Shown: positions 31,259-43,163 of the stretch, one piece after another
Position numbering within the stretch: position 1 is the stretch's first letter
How the letters are laid out: each line of letters begins with the position of its first letter
From: Strix aluco
Taxonomy: Eukaryota; Chordata; Aves; Strigiformes; Strigidae
Direction: 5' to 3'
Assembly: GCF_031877795.1 (NCBI RefSeq)
Contig: NC_133970.1
Location: 43,383,533 to 43,447,532, forward strand
Length of the DNA stretch: 64,000 bases
Notes under the pieces: model-generated
Database searches by the model: none
What the model was told of the DNA's origin: nothing
The model's input: only the letters and a program-made list of their open reading frames with translations
Program-made: the position numbers and the translations under genes

Positions 31259-34200
31259 GTAAAAAAAATGTTTAGCAAGACGAAAAAAAATATTAGCAAG
31301 ATGGTTTGGCTTACAGTAAGAGAAACTTGGGAGGAACAGAAACAAAAAGACTAGGAGGATTATACAAGGATTCAATCTTTGTAGTTTTATATGAATACTG
31401 CCAACAAAATCAACAGCTCCAATGCACATATTTACATTCCTGCAAAACTAGAGTAATTCCATGGCAGTCAGTGGAGCAGCTCTGGTGCGAACGTTGTTTG
31501 CTTTAGACCTCCTAGGACCACTTGGGGATAAGGCATGCAATTCTGGGCCAGGGACTGATGTTTGTATTTTCTCTGCGGTGACAAGAGAAGGGAGCGTTCC
31601 TCTTCCAATATGCTGGCAGACAGGAAACTGTCTTGGGAGTAGTGGGAGGAAACCTGCACCTACGGCCCAGGGCTGGGATCGCTGTCAAAAAACTAGAGAA
31701 GTTGCCCACAAAAGTTCAGCCCTGTGGGTAATTACAGCAGCTCTTTGCAGCCTTCAAAAGCCCATCGTTTTCTTTGCCATTTCTTCAGCTGCAAAGCAGA
31801 AAGGTTTCCGCACTTGTGAATGACTATTTTGGGGAGAAGTGAACAAAATGCCACAGTTTCTAAGTGAAAAAGCCAATGGTGAGTGAAGATGTCTCAGTGC
31901 TGAATTCAAGTACCGGTGCTTGGTGCCTGCTCAAGGAAAATTCATGGAATCAGTCTGAGCTGAGCACTGTGTTTCTTTCTCTGGCTGCTGTTGTGGCTCT
32001 TCTGAAAGCCACTGGGATTAATACTGCTAGAATATATGGTTTCTTTAGCTATTTTTATTGACCCATGAATATACCTACTGTATAATTTGTTGTAATGTTA
32101 GTAGTTCAGTCCTTTGATGTTTGTTATAGAAAATCTTCACTTCAAGACAGTGGGAAATTTTGCTAGGGTGAGGAGTGCAGGCCTGGCATCCGCTTAGCCT
32201 TTTTTCTTTTCTATTGCAACACAATTAACCTTTTCATTAGAAGAGCTCTGTTCCAAATAAGCAAACTTTTCAATGTGTATTACTGGGCCATTTCAAGCTG
32301 TCTCTTGCTTTGGAACAAAACATCTTTGTTCCAGCTATGCATGACATTTGAAGACCTACTTATACAATGTGTCAGCTTCATTTGTTTTCTTCATCCTGAT
32401 ATTTTCCTTTGTATTTTTGGTTAGCCATCCAGATTTCAAGGAGCAAGGTTACTGATGATTTCCTCCTGTGCTGTTCCAGACTGAGGCACTGGCTGCCTTC
32501 GGCCTTTCTCCCCTTTTGTGTGAAACAACCCAAAATCAAACACAGTTTTGCCTACTTCATCCTCTCTGCACTGAGGCCAGCACCACCAGACAGCTGTGGG
32601 ATGGAGCGCACGGAGAGCTTGCAGAAGGACCTGGTATTATTACACTTTCTTTCTCACTGCCCTGCCTGTGGGATGTACATGGCCACAGTCCCTTCTGCTG
32701 AAGAGGACACTCTGAGGGTTGGCCAAATTTCCAGGTTGCATCACTGAATATGCCCTCCTGCAAAATACCTGCATTTTCCTTAGACATGTTCATAATACAT
32801 CCCAAGTCTCTCATCAGCCCTTCTTGTCTGACAGCACAATGCTAACTGATGCAACAAAACCCAAAACTTAACATCCTCCTGATTTTAAGATCAAATAAGT
32901 GTAAATGGTTATGGAGTTTTGGTCCATCCTCTTCCCTGTAAATAATTCAACTTGAGACCAGTCCTCTCCTTCCAGAAGGGACCCAGAGTAGTGCTGTCCC
33001 TGCTACACAAGCATTGACATAACATCTGTCCCAGCACTGGCACTACCTAGTGACAGATGAAAATTTAAGCCCTTTTTATAATCTTTTACACAACCTGCTA
33101 GCTGAAGAGTTCAAGCTGCTTTAATGCATGCAGAATGCCAGGGAACTACTGCGATCCTTACTTTAACCAGAAAATGAGGCTGAAGGTGCCAGCCCAGCAG
33201 TGGCAAGCCTCAGGTTGCAATTGCAAAACCCCATCTGCTCTCTCCAATATTTATCCTCACCAGGAAGGTTGGGGAAGGAGGGTGAAAGAGCTCCATGCAA
33301 GCAAACCTGCTCCTGCCAGCTATTGCATGGCCCACTTGAAGCCTTTGATAAAGCCAAGCAGGACTTCAGCGTTGGCCTCATGCTTCTCGATCCACATAAG
33401 AGAAGATGTGAGGTTTGGGCTGTAAGATCAGAGATTCATCTTCAGAACACCTCACAGTCATGTTTTACATATACACCCCCTCCAGCTCTTGGGAAAGTGC
33501 ACAATCTCTGCTGAACACGAAGCTGCAGGTCATTTTCATGCCAAATGCCTAATGTGTGCCATATTCAACCAGACTGCAATCAGCAGCCTTTGTGCATGGT
33601 GGATGGGTTTTTGGTGCAAGGAGCAGAGATGGTGGCATGTGAGGAGGAATGCTTTCAATACCACATGCTTCAAAAGCAGTGCTTGTGAGCTTTGTTTTGC
33701 GTTCCAGCGGCTGGGCTAGAGCTGCGTGCATGGCCTCACTCAGAACAAATGAAACCAAGGCATCCATATGCTGTACATTAAGAGAAAGAGTGTTTGATCT
33801 CCTGCTCACTGACTCAGTGATCAGATGCTCCCTCTTCCTCTCCGTAGCAGTTTTGAGGAGTACAGATCCCGGTGTCAAAACCTGTAACTCTATGTGTGTT
33901 TATCAACTCTGTGATAGGAACTGCAGCACTTTTAACACAAGACAGTTGAGAAGATGTTGCTGGCCACAGCCACAAAACCTGCCCTCATCTTTTCCATGAT
34001 GGTGGCAGAAAAGAGAATCCTTCAAGTTGTATTTTCCTATTTAAAGATGAAGGGAAAAGGACTGCCAAAGTGGATGGAATTTAGTCCAACTGATGTAACA
34101 CTGGGGTTAGAAAAGCAAAATGCAAAACTCCTCTGACTACAGGAATTGCGGCTGTGCATAGCCAAGGCCACCACAAAGCCACCACAGCCCTGCACAAGCA

Positions 34201-34515
34201 AGGGACAGCTTGGGTAACACCAGGCTTCAAGCCTGCCACTGGGTCGCTTATTGTGCCATTGCTTACCATGTATTTTGGAGTCACTTATTGTAGTCACATC
34301 ACCCATTAATGTTATGTTCTGCTAAGAAGCTACAGACATCTCTGATCCACATTAAAGACCAGAGTGAGATGGAAGAGGAAAGCTCCACTGTGTAAAGGAC
34401 TTGCTGTTTCTTGAGCATTGCCCCATGCGGGTTGGGAACTGGGCGATACTATAACTTGGAAGTGGTACAAAGGGGAAGAAACACAAGCAACAACCAGGTA
34501 ACAATAGAAATTAGT
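31259..34515. other. No recognised gene
   Basis: Intergenic DNA downstream of GDNF (on its minus strand). Frames of 60-120 codons occur without family signature. Confidence 0.45.
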
Positions 34516-36882
34516 TTTATTTTGTAAAAATCTATAAAATGAATATTATACAAAAATAAAGTCTGTAGAGAACTTTGGTTGATTAACACAAATGATGAGA
34601 CATAAATCGCAGGTGAAGTAAAAAACTCCAGAGAAGCACACTCCTGTTTTCAGTAAGGTCTAAAAAAATTTTAAAAAATCACAAACTTTACCCTTTTGTA
34701 TTTTGAATGTAGTGATTTGCTTTGGTTGCAGCCTCTTCAAGCTGCACAGAAAATGCTTTGGGGCAAGTTTTCAGCAACTGGGGCTGTACCAGGGCCAGCG
34801 AAAGCACACCTCTGGGCGCTGCACCCAGATAACCACCTAGCAGCGCAGCTGACCCTTGGGCTTAGCAGGTCTTTACTACCCAAATCATGCCAATCAGCTG
34901 TACCACCCCTGCCCAATGTGGAGGGTAAGGTGCCCCTGTGGCAGTGTGAGCATGGACCCTGTGGGCAGGCTCAGAGGCTGCCCTCCATCAGACCAGGAAA
35001 ACAATGGAGGTTGGGGCTGAATTACATTTCATACACCTGGTACATCCTCCTATGCCTGTTCTGGACTTTTTTTGCTACTAGACCCTTCTTCTGTGACACC
35101 CTGAGGGGCCCAGGGCAAAATGAGCATGGAGAGCCATTGCATGCATGAGATAAAAGGTCAGACCAACTATTGTTTTTTGTTTTTCAGTAGGGATTTTTTT
35201 TCTTCGTTTTTGTGGGAGTTAATGCTTCACTGGTTGGCAGGTATGTCTAATGACCTGCACTGCTGCTCCTTTGGGAAAAAAAGTCTCCAGAAGGAGAGCT
35301 TGCATTAGCAGTCAGGTATGAATGCCTTTGCTGTACAACGTCCCTCATCCTGAGGAAACTCAGACTGTTCTGTTATGTGGGTACAATCCTGTAATGTTTC
35401 AGCAAATTATGCAAAACACTTTGGTTATTTAACAGAAATGTTTACCTGCAGGCTATATTAAATCCAGGGCTAACTAGTAAGAGGAATTTAACCTCTTCTA
35501 TATGGAAATATGGAAGGAAAAGCTGAAATAAATATAACAAGAAATTTTAAAGCTAAATGTGATTATTTTCCATTTGTCAATAGTTATATGAGGTCAGTTG
35601 GCAAAAAGTGTGAGAAAAAAATGTGGCTACATTTAAAATATGACTAGAATTAAGTTTTTATAACAAACTGCTACTGTTGAGCCAAGTCCTGCAACCCTCA
35701 CTCATGCAGAGCCATTGCTGCTTCTACACATGTACGACTGTAGTAATTTTTAAAAGTATTAGTGAACAGGATGAAGGGCTGCAGACTTTGCCACTACATT
35801 TTGTGAACATATTCAGGATTTTGTTTAAAATAAAAAAGGTAAAGTAAGTGATTTTTTGCATTCAAGTTAACACTTTCAATCAAAAGCATGGACCGTTGTT
35901 ACCAACTTAATTGTCTCTGCATCTTTCAAGCATCTTCTAATTTGGCACCTTTGAAAAGAAACATTAATAAATACGGAGATTCATTACTGATCTGTAATAA
36001 ATAACAATAACTTAAGCTCAATAAATATATTCTGTATATTTATGTCTCTGAACGGATGCATTGCATCAAATAGTCTCTGCTCACTCACAATGACCAAATA
36101 GAAATGTAGTTATGCAAGTGACGTTAGTCCTCTGTAAACCTAAAGAAACACATTTTGTGTAGGCCAGGCTTGTTATTTTTCTTACTATACTAGGAAGAAG
36201 TGCTTAAAAGCTCAACTTTCATAGATAGCAGAAGAATAAAATCCTACACTCATTTTGAAGAAACATGAGATGGAAATAACCAAACTTAACCAGTTAGTGG
36301 AACTGTTTTGCTTTGTATTGATACCAGCCCTAGAGAACTTGAGCCTGGGAATTTTGATATTTGTCCAATATCATCTTACTTACAAGATTAATCTTATTAT
36401 AGTTTAGAAGTTGTCCTAAGTACTTAGGAACCGCCCTTAAATGAGCAATAGTACAATGTGTCTTTCAGTAAAGCTGAGGATGCAGGGGATGCGTAAGGTA
36501 CTCCTAAGCTACTACTCAGCTAAGCTTCCTGGCATGAATGGTATAACTACAACAGTGTGGTACGGCAGGGTTGTGTTTTTAAGGACATTCCTCAAGGATA
36601 TGAGTCTCACTGACATTGGACTGTGTTAAATGAGAAAGGGAGCATGCACGCTATCTAGCCGTTGGCATCTCCACCTGAGCTTTTATTTACTTTCCCATAG
36701 GACTTCAAAAGCCTCTATCCTCCTACACTGCCTCACGCCCTACCCAGGCTCCCACGACCCCTTGTTCTGCGTTCTTGGTCCTCTTTTCTTCACTCTGAGC
36801 AGATGCTTCCCTGGGAACCTTGGTCCCTCTCTTTGCATCGTAGCAGGAATGCAAAACTGGATCTGCCTCCAGCGTGCAGCAG
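34516..36882 (-). other. GDNF: Candidate GDNF 3' UTR
   Basis: AT-rich sequence downstream of the GDNF stop on the minus strand, free of recognised repeats. An AATAAA in minus orientation lies at 34516-34521; another A/T-rich candidate is only about 200 bases past the stop (near 36680). Mammalian GDNF transcripts have a 3' UTR of a few kilobases, which makes the distal site plausible. The true end cannot be fixed from sequence alone. Confidence 0.35.
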
Positions 36883-37367
36883 TCAGACACATTCACACCT
36901 TTTTGCGGAATGTTTTTTCAGTATGTGGTAAACCAGGTTATTGTCCAAAAAGGACAGGTCATCATCAAAGGCTGTGGGTCTGCAACAAGATTGCCTTACT
37001 TTGTCAGTGACTAGTTTTTTCTTTCTGGTTAAATTTTTTAAGATTTTGTCATACGTTGTCTCAGCTGCATCACAAGATCCACTGCAATACCGGAAAATTA
37101 GCTCTTCTTTGGTTTCATATCCCAAATCCAAGTCAGTCACGTTTAAATGTATTTCTGTTAAGACACATCCTCGATTTTTGCCCTTTTGATTCCTCCTTCC
37201 CTTTTTGCTGGAATTCGCTATGTTTGTGGCTGCGTTTTGCTGGTTTCTCTCCCACCTAGAAAAAATTGGAGTCTGTTTATCTGGCGACCTCCTCAGTCTT
37301 TTAATGGTGGTTTGAATAAAGTCTATTACCTCATCAAATTGATCTGGATAATCCTCTGGCATATTAA
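36883..37367 (-). CDS. GDNF: GDNF terminal coding exon (glial cell line-derived neurotrophic factor)
   Basis: The exon starts at 37367 after a minus-strand acceptor (TTTCCCAAACAG), in split phase, and reads NMPEDYPDQFDEVIDFIQ, the start of this exon in vertebrate GDNF. A dibasic RLRR precedes SPDKQ, the proprotein cleavage site and mature N-terminus. The mature domain has the seven-cysteine TGF-beta-superfamily knot: GCVL, RYCSGSC, CC and a final C-x-C before the TGA ending at 36883. NVT and NLT are glycosylation sequons. GDNF is a secreted dimer that signals through GFRA1 and RET to support neurons, enteric and kidney progenitors and spermatogonia. No stop or shift interrupts the exon. The signal-peptide exon must lie at higher coordinates but I could not find it. 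Confidence 0.95.
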
Positions 37368-38731
37368 CTGTTTGGGAAAGAGAGAAAAGGCTTTGTCACA
37401 TGTCAGTTTTCATTAATGGAAGTTTATCCATTTGTGGCCAAAAAATGTTAGACACATGCAAGTTCCCCTGCCCATTACTTCAGAGAGGACGCCCAAGATA
37501 CTCAAAAATCAGGGACAATTTGGAATTGTTTAGATCATCATGGAAACTCATTTGGGGAAAAAGAAATGAGATATGTATGTATCTCTGTAGGTGTCTGCTG
37601 ATGCTTGGTAGCACTCTGGCACATCTTTCAATATTGAATGAGCCCTGTCAAAATCAAGGGAAAGAAAAGCATGTCACGATACAAATATTAATTAATGGGT
37701 GTATGAAGCTACTGTAGAGAGGTTATACAGGCTCTTCCCAGCAAAGCGGCAAAAGGGCAAGATTTCTTTAAAGCAATTTTGTGATAATAATTGTTAATTG
37801 TTGTCTTTTCACACCAGCATTGACAAAGTCACCTATCGATAAGGTTTTTTGGGCAGGACAGAAGGAGGAATTTTCTGGGGTGCCAGGCTGAGCTATTATT
37901 CCTGGCTGAATGCATGCTTTTTTTAATGCTTTTACGGGATAATTATTATCAGAGCTTTTGAAAAAATTCTCATGGAACTACTTCATATCACAAGATGCTG
38001 ATTAGGTTGAGTAGAAATAGGTCAGAATATAAGTATTATGTCAATTTTCAAGGGAAATGTTATTAATACATTTTCTTTTTATGAAATTAAAATATCTATT
38101 TAATTTTTCATTTGATATATACTCTACTAGAGATAAATTATACAAGTAAATTAAATGTTGAAGTCAATGAAATGTTTTGATACTAGCAGAATGAACTGCT
38201 TCAAAGAGAGTGAAATTGAACTTGTTCTTCTGAAACATTCTGAGATTTCAGCTTTTCATCATGATTTGGAATAAAATAGCATTTTGAAATCTTTAAACTC
38301 CTCATGGACTAAATCTCTTAATGTGATCTGCTTTAGTGAATACAGTGATTTAATGGAGGGTCAGGCTGTCAGAAGCTCGTGTGTGGGTGCCCTTATGTTA
38401 TATTATTAATGATTGTCTCTTAAACATGTAAACAACATTGCAGCATTGAAATTTTTTTTTCTCAGTCATAGTGCCAAAAATCGACTCTTTGAGGATTCAC
38501 TTCCTTTGCATGAAGACCTAAGAGGATGATTCTTTCTGTACTTAACTCTTAAGTGCCCACCCACATAACAGACCAGTGTCACGCACCTGGCTCTGCATGT
38601 AAGGGGGCTCCATCTCCAGAAGGACCCCTACAAATGTCCCAGGAACTGAAAACATTGGCAAAGATGATATCTGACACAGTGCACCTGGCCAGGGGTTGGT
38701 ATCTCCACTGAGCCACAAAGGCTATCACTGG
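37368..38731 (-). other. GDNF intron sequence
   Basis: AT-rich sequence upstream of the GDNF acceptor. No exon or repeat was recognised. The intron presumably also contains the retroviral insertions to its right, at least up to the next GDNF exon, whose position is unknown. Confidence 0.6.
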
Positions 38732-39547
38732 GTCAGTGTGGTGGTGCAATCCTTACACACACTCCCCCCCCCCCCCCCCCCGCCCCTCTTTGTTGGGCTG
38801 CTTGGTGCTACCTGCGATTCCACCCGCATCCCCCGAGCTATACACCAGTCTGTGGAGATAAGGACTGATAACATTAACGAGTCTGGCTCCTGCCCCTCCC
38901 GATTGCTCGGAAACAGCTATAACGACCCATCAACTCCTAAGGGCCTGGCACACCTGTGCCTGGGATGTGGTCAAATGGGAACAATAACAGAGTCGCACAT
39001 TAATCAAATTCTTGTGTAACTGCTGGAAGGCACCAGAAGGTATTTGACAAAAGTCAATTATCTTGGACCCTATAAATGGCGACCACCAGGGAGACCCTTT
39101 GAGCTCTCCTGGATCGCAGTGGGCCTGTGACCAGCACCTCCCCTGAGCTGGGACGCCTCTCAGGTACCAAACCCTTAAGGTGTCGTCTGCTCCAGACGGA
39201 AGGCCAGGGCAAAGTAAAGTCCACCCACTCGAGTCTCAATTATTGCCCGTTGAGGAATGCCAAGGCATTGGGAGTATTTGCTCTAAACTCAAGAGGGAAA
39301 TTTTCTTTGAGCTAGCTTCTCTTTCACCCGTTCTTTCTCTGTTTATTGGGGTGTGTGTGTGTGTGTGTGTGGGGGGGTACGTACCCTTGTTTCTGTGTGT
39401 GTTTGTCCGTTCTGTGTTCATTCTACTGAATCCAAACACCTTTGTTTCTGTGTGTTTGTCCGTTTTGTGTATGCACATGTATATATATAGGTACCGTTAA
39501 GTAAGTTAGTGTGAATCTTGTCATTTTAGAATCTGTGAATAAGTCGC

Positions 39548-40095
39548 TGTAAGGGAAAGAATGTTGTTTTCGCATAATAAGCCTGATGGGAAGGGCAGGA
39601 GCGATTCACCAAAGCAATCAACAAGAGCAATTCACAACCATTGAAATCCCTGGCCTAGGGCTAGAAGGCAAGTGATCTTTTTGTCAACTGTGATGACCCA
39701 GTACTTGGAACTGGCTTTAGATGGATGCAGATACCGAAAGACTTGGGGCGAACTTTTCCATCTTAGTACGCTTGCGTGATGAGCTCATGCATATTAACTT
39801 CTCCGCCCTGGAGAAAGCCAAGGTTCATTTCCATGAACATGCGACGTATGAACACATACATGAAGGGGCGTATCGGTAGGCGGTTTGGGAGGTCTGTACA
39901 CCCTGTAGTACTCAGCCAATGAGGAATCAGGGGAGGGAACTGGCGGTTGGGAGAAAGGGATATAAACCATTGCACGATGGCCGTTAGGCGCGTCCACTTG
40001 ATGGGGGCGCTCGGTCTTGCAAGAACATAATAAAGAGTGCTTCACACCGCATCCTGTCTGAGCTATGGATAATTGGCAACCGAGTGTTTCTCACA
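39548..40095 (+). mobile_element. 5' LTR of provirus D
   Basis: 548 bp. It has GGATATAAACC (about 39958) as TATA region and AATAAAG at about 40029. It lacks the 11-base segment around CCTGAATTT that is present in the 3' LTR and in copy C. Confidence 0.9.
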
Positions 40096-40098
40096 ATT

Positions 40099-40116
40099 TG
40101 GGGGCTCGTCCGGGAT
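40099..40116 (+). other. Primer binding site, tRNA-Pro type (provirus D)
   Basis: TGGGGGCTCGTCCGGGAT begins three bases after the 5' LTR. It is the standard proline-tRNA site of murine-leukemia-type gammaretroviruses. Confidence 0.95.
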
Positions 40117-40512
40117 CGAAGTCATCGCCTGGGAGTCTCCGCCGTTGAGGGCGAGGAGGCGCGCCCTGTTGATTTCAACAGTCTCGCGAATCATCGACGG
40201 TGACTCCACGGGGACCGACTGAGATCCTGAGACTGATAATATAGACAGGCCTTGTGAACCACTGGGGGCAAAAGGATAAAAAAAAAAAAAAAAAAGAGGA
40301 ACTTTGGAAAGCGCTGTTAGACCAGGCAACTCTTGTGCACGGACCAAGGTAAGAAAATTGGACTGTTAAGTACTGCCTTGGTGGTCTGGGAGATTCTGGT
40401 GGGTGGGAGCGAGTGAGCCGTACGTCAGTACGGGCTGAGGGCGGAGTCTGCAGTGGCGGCTCTGCTGTGCCGCGAGGAAAACGACCAGAAGTTTCGGGGA
40501 AAAAAAAAAAAA

Positions 40513-40949
40513 ATGGGGAACAAAAAGACTAAGTTTAGCGGGAATTCAGGGAAGGTCCCTGAAAACATTCCCCCGTACAGTCCATTGGGGAGAATGTTGT
40601 AACGATGAAGGAACGTTCCGAATACAAGGGGAAGGACAAAAAGAAAATGACACATTATTGTGTTTTTGTGTGGACAAAGGAGCCCATTTTGGGACGTAAG
40701 GCTTTTTGGCCAAAATATGGGTCAACTAAGAACTGGTTATGTCAAGACTTAAACTTCTATGTGAGTTCAAAGACCCCTTTTTCACAAGAGGAGTCTGACT
40801 ACACCTCCTGTTGGGTCCAACAAAGGACTGAACACCTTTTTACCTTAAAGGTGGAACAGGAGGAACGGGAAGAAACTGGGGATGAAAAGCCTCCAGAAGC
40901 TATCGTTGTGGGAGACTGGGGCATTTTGAGAGAGAATGCCCAGAGTTAA
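40513..40949 (+). pseudogene. gag: gag matrix remnant running into nucleocapsid end (provirus D)
   Basis: ATG 40513 gives MGNKKTK, a myristoylation-type start like that of B. After 29 codons a TAA (40600-40602) and a phase shift break the frame; the second part (40605-40949) continues matrix with KDKKKMTHYC and WLCQDLNFYVSS, clearly homologous to B. Near 40910-40945, in another phase, GHFERECPEL marks the last half of a CCHC zinc knuckle. The capsid is therefore deleted between the charged linker and nucleocapsid. Part of the missing capsid reappears at about 42181. Confidence 0.8.
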
Positions 40950-40999
40950 AGTAATTCCAATCATGAACTTTGAAGACAGAATAGAGCAGTCAGGGGTTC

Positions 41000-41290
41000 T
41001 TTAGCTATAAATCCCACCAAGAGCCCTTGATAAATTGGAGGGTGGGACCCCGGGAGTGATACCGGGGCAAGCAAGACTTCTTTAAATTATATTCCCTTGG
41101 GGTTGGAACTAGCAGACCAATGGGCATAAAAGGGGAAGGGTTTACCGCTTCTGTATTTAAAAAAAAAAAAAAAAAAAAAAGGGACAGTTGTGGGACAACT
41201 GTTATATCTCCCAAAGGCAGGCAGTAATCTGCTGGGCCGGGATTTGGTGATACGACTAGGATTACAAATCCACACTTATAAGGAATGTGT
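41000..41290 (+). pseudogene. Protease remnant (provirus D)
   Basis: DTGAS is encoded at 41058-41072, the catalytic aspartate motif of retroviral aspartic protease. About 55 codons later a phase-shifted LLGRDLVIRLGL at about 41225-41262 gives the second conserved motif. A run of about 21 A at 41159-41180 interrupts the domain and likely causes the frameshift. Confidence 0.7.
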
Positions 41291-41413
41291 ATGACTATTA
41301 CTATGAATACTCTGACAGAGAAAGATGAGGTAGATATAAACCCCATCGTGTGAGTCAAAGAGGGTAATAGGGGAGGACTAAAAACCCCTCCCTTAAAAAA
41401 AAATAATTATTTA

Positions 41414-41920
41414 TTTGCCTTTGAATGGGAAGACGCCCAGACAGGGCGCAAACAACAGTTGAGGTGGACTGTTCTACCTCAAGGATTTACAGAATCCCCT
41501 AATTTATTTGGGCAGATATTAGAACAAACTCTGGAACAATTTAAGCCACCTGAAGGGGTCATGTTACTACAGTATGTGGATGACATTTTACTCTCAGGGG
41601 AGGGGCAGTCTGAGGTGAAAATAGCCACTGATGGACTCCTTAATTTTCTGGGAAAACAAGGGTTAAGGGTCTCAAAGGCCAAATCCAATATATAGAAAAT
41701 GAAGTTAAGTATTTGGGCCATTTAATTACAGAAGGGAGATAAAAAAAAAATAAATCCCGAAGGGATTCAAGGGATAATTACCGCTCCCTGGAACTAAGAA
41801 AGAATTAAGAAAGTTTTGGGGATTGACTGGGCATTGCCGCCTATAGATTGAGGCCTATGCACAGAAAACAAAGGGGTTGTATCTTAAACTCCTGCATGAG
41901 GAACCAAAACCTAGTGCTCC
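41414..41920 (+). pseudogene. Reverse transcriptase palm and thumb remnant (provirus D)
   Basis: The frame includes RWTVLPQGFTESPNLFGQ and then QYVDDILLSGEG, where YVDD (41573-41584) is the polymerase catalytic motif with two metal-binding Asp. A stop at 41693-41695 and several further breaks follow, but thumb sequence continues in other phases (VKYLGHLITEG, IEAYAQKTKGLYLKLLHEE). The fingers domain is mostly missing upstream, so this is an internal fragment of pol. Confidence 0.85.
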
Positions 41921-41984
41921 TTCCCCTCCACCAGCAGCCGAACCCGTAATCGAGAAAAGCAGAAACAATTAGAAAATAGTGGGG

Positions 41985-42173
41985 CAGAGGTTTGGGAAGG
42001 CGTTGGCGGCGGCGGGCGGCCCTAGGACCGCGGCACGACCCCACGCCAGGACGCGGCCCCCCCGCGGTGCCGCAGGGAGGGGGCCCGGCCGCTCCGGTCT
42101 GACCGTGCTGCTGGAGGAGCCCGGCCGGGGAATAAAGCGGCCAGCGAGAAAAGAAGAAAAAAAAAAAAAAAAA
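41985..42173 (+). other. GC-rich polyadenylated insert in provirus D, probable captured cellular mRNA
   Basis: A strongly GC-rich block (GGCGGCGGCGGGCGGCCC and similar) interrupts AT-rich pol. It ends with AATAAA at 42131-42136, a 20-base spacer, and an A17 tract (42157-42173), the layout of a polyadenylated mRNA 3' end. Viral sequence resumes at about 42178 with a capsid fragment. No coding product or source gene was recognised. The left boundary is uncertain by about 20 bases. No target duplication was evident, which favours template switching during reverse transcription over LINE-mediated insertion. Confidence 0.6.
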
Positions 42174-42177
42174 GTTA

Positions 42178-42375
42178 CAAATGTATTCGGGAGTAGACCC
42201 TGCATCCCCGGTGGGGGAGGCTTTATTAAAAACTCAATTCGTGACCAAATTATGGGGAGATATTAGAAAGAAGTTAGAAAAATTCGATGATTGGCAAGAG
42301 CGGGGTCTACAGGAATTGTTAAGAGAAGCGCAGGAGGTGCGTGTTAGAAGAGATGAGAATAGGTTTCAGAAACTA
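42178..42375 (+). pseudogene. Displaced gag capsid C-terminal fragment (provirus D)
   Basis: Right after the A-tract a frame reads PVGEALLKTQFVTKLWGDI, then RKKLEKFDDWQERGLQELLR and EAQEVRVRRDENR. This is the capsid C-terminal domain and following charged helix of a gamma-like Gag. Its normal place is between matrix and nucleocapsid, but here it lies 1.2 kb downstream, after RT thumb sequence. It runs in one frame (ATG 42181) into RT connection sequence. Confidence 0.7.
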
Positions 42376-42902
42376 AAAGAAACACTGGCTGAGCCTCCAG
42401 TGTTAAGTTTGTTGGATGTTAAAAAGCCTTTTCAATTATTTATAACTACCTCAAATCAAACTGCTTATGGGGTTCTGCCCCAAGATTAGGCTGGAAGTAA
42501 GAGACCAATTGGATACTTTTCAAAATTATTAGATCCCTTAAGCAGGGGCTGGCCAACATGCTTACAGTCTTTAGTGGCAGCAGCCTTACTGATTGAAGAG
42601 GCAGGAAAGGTGACTTTTGGAGCGATTATCACAGTGTTTTCCCCTCATGATGTGCGTGGGGTGCTGCAGCAAAAGGCTGAGAAATGGCTCACTGATAGTC
42701 GGCTATTGAAATATGAGACTGTCTTAATGAGAGCACCAGAATTAGAACTGAGAGTAACTGGTGCTCAAAACCCTACTCAGTTTTTATATGGAGATCCTAG
42801 GGGTGAATTAAGTCACAACTGCATTGAAGTAATAGAATTACAAACAAAGATAAGACCTGATCTAGAACAAACTGAATTGAATTCAAAGGTTGTTTATATG
42901 TA
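42376..42902 (+). pseudogene. RT connection/RNase H remnant (provirus D)
   Basis: KKPFQLFITTSNQTAYGVLPQ is the connection-domain start of gamma-like RT. A stop at 42487-42489 follows, and further frames (DPLSRGWPTC..., LLIEEAGKVTFG) continue the connection region toward RNase H, ending at a TAA at 42901-42903. Catalytic RNase H residues could not be confirmed. Confidence 0.65.
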
Positions 42903-43163
42903 ATGAAACAAGAAGTAGATTATGGAAAAAAGATATATAACCCTCAGGAGTTCACCGAAATTCAAAAATTGGGGACCACTGTGGTGAATGGGAAGTGGAT
43001 CCTTCTAGACAATAGGGATAGAAGGAGAATTGCAGAGGACTCTGCAAACCAGACCAGAATTGAAACGAAACTTTTGGGTGATAGGTACAGTGTAAAAGAG
43101 ATTAATGAAAACCAGTTAAGTATTTGAGCCACAAACAATAAGAAAGATCTTGATAGCTGTTCA

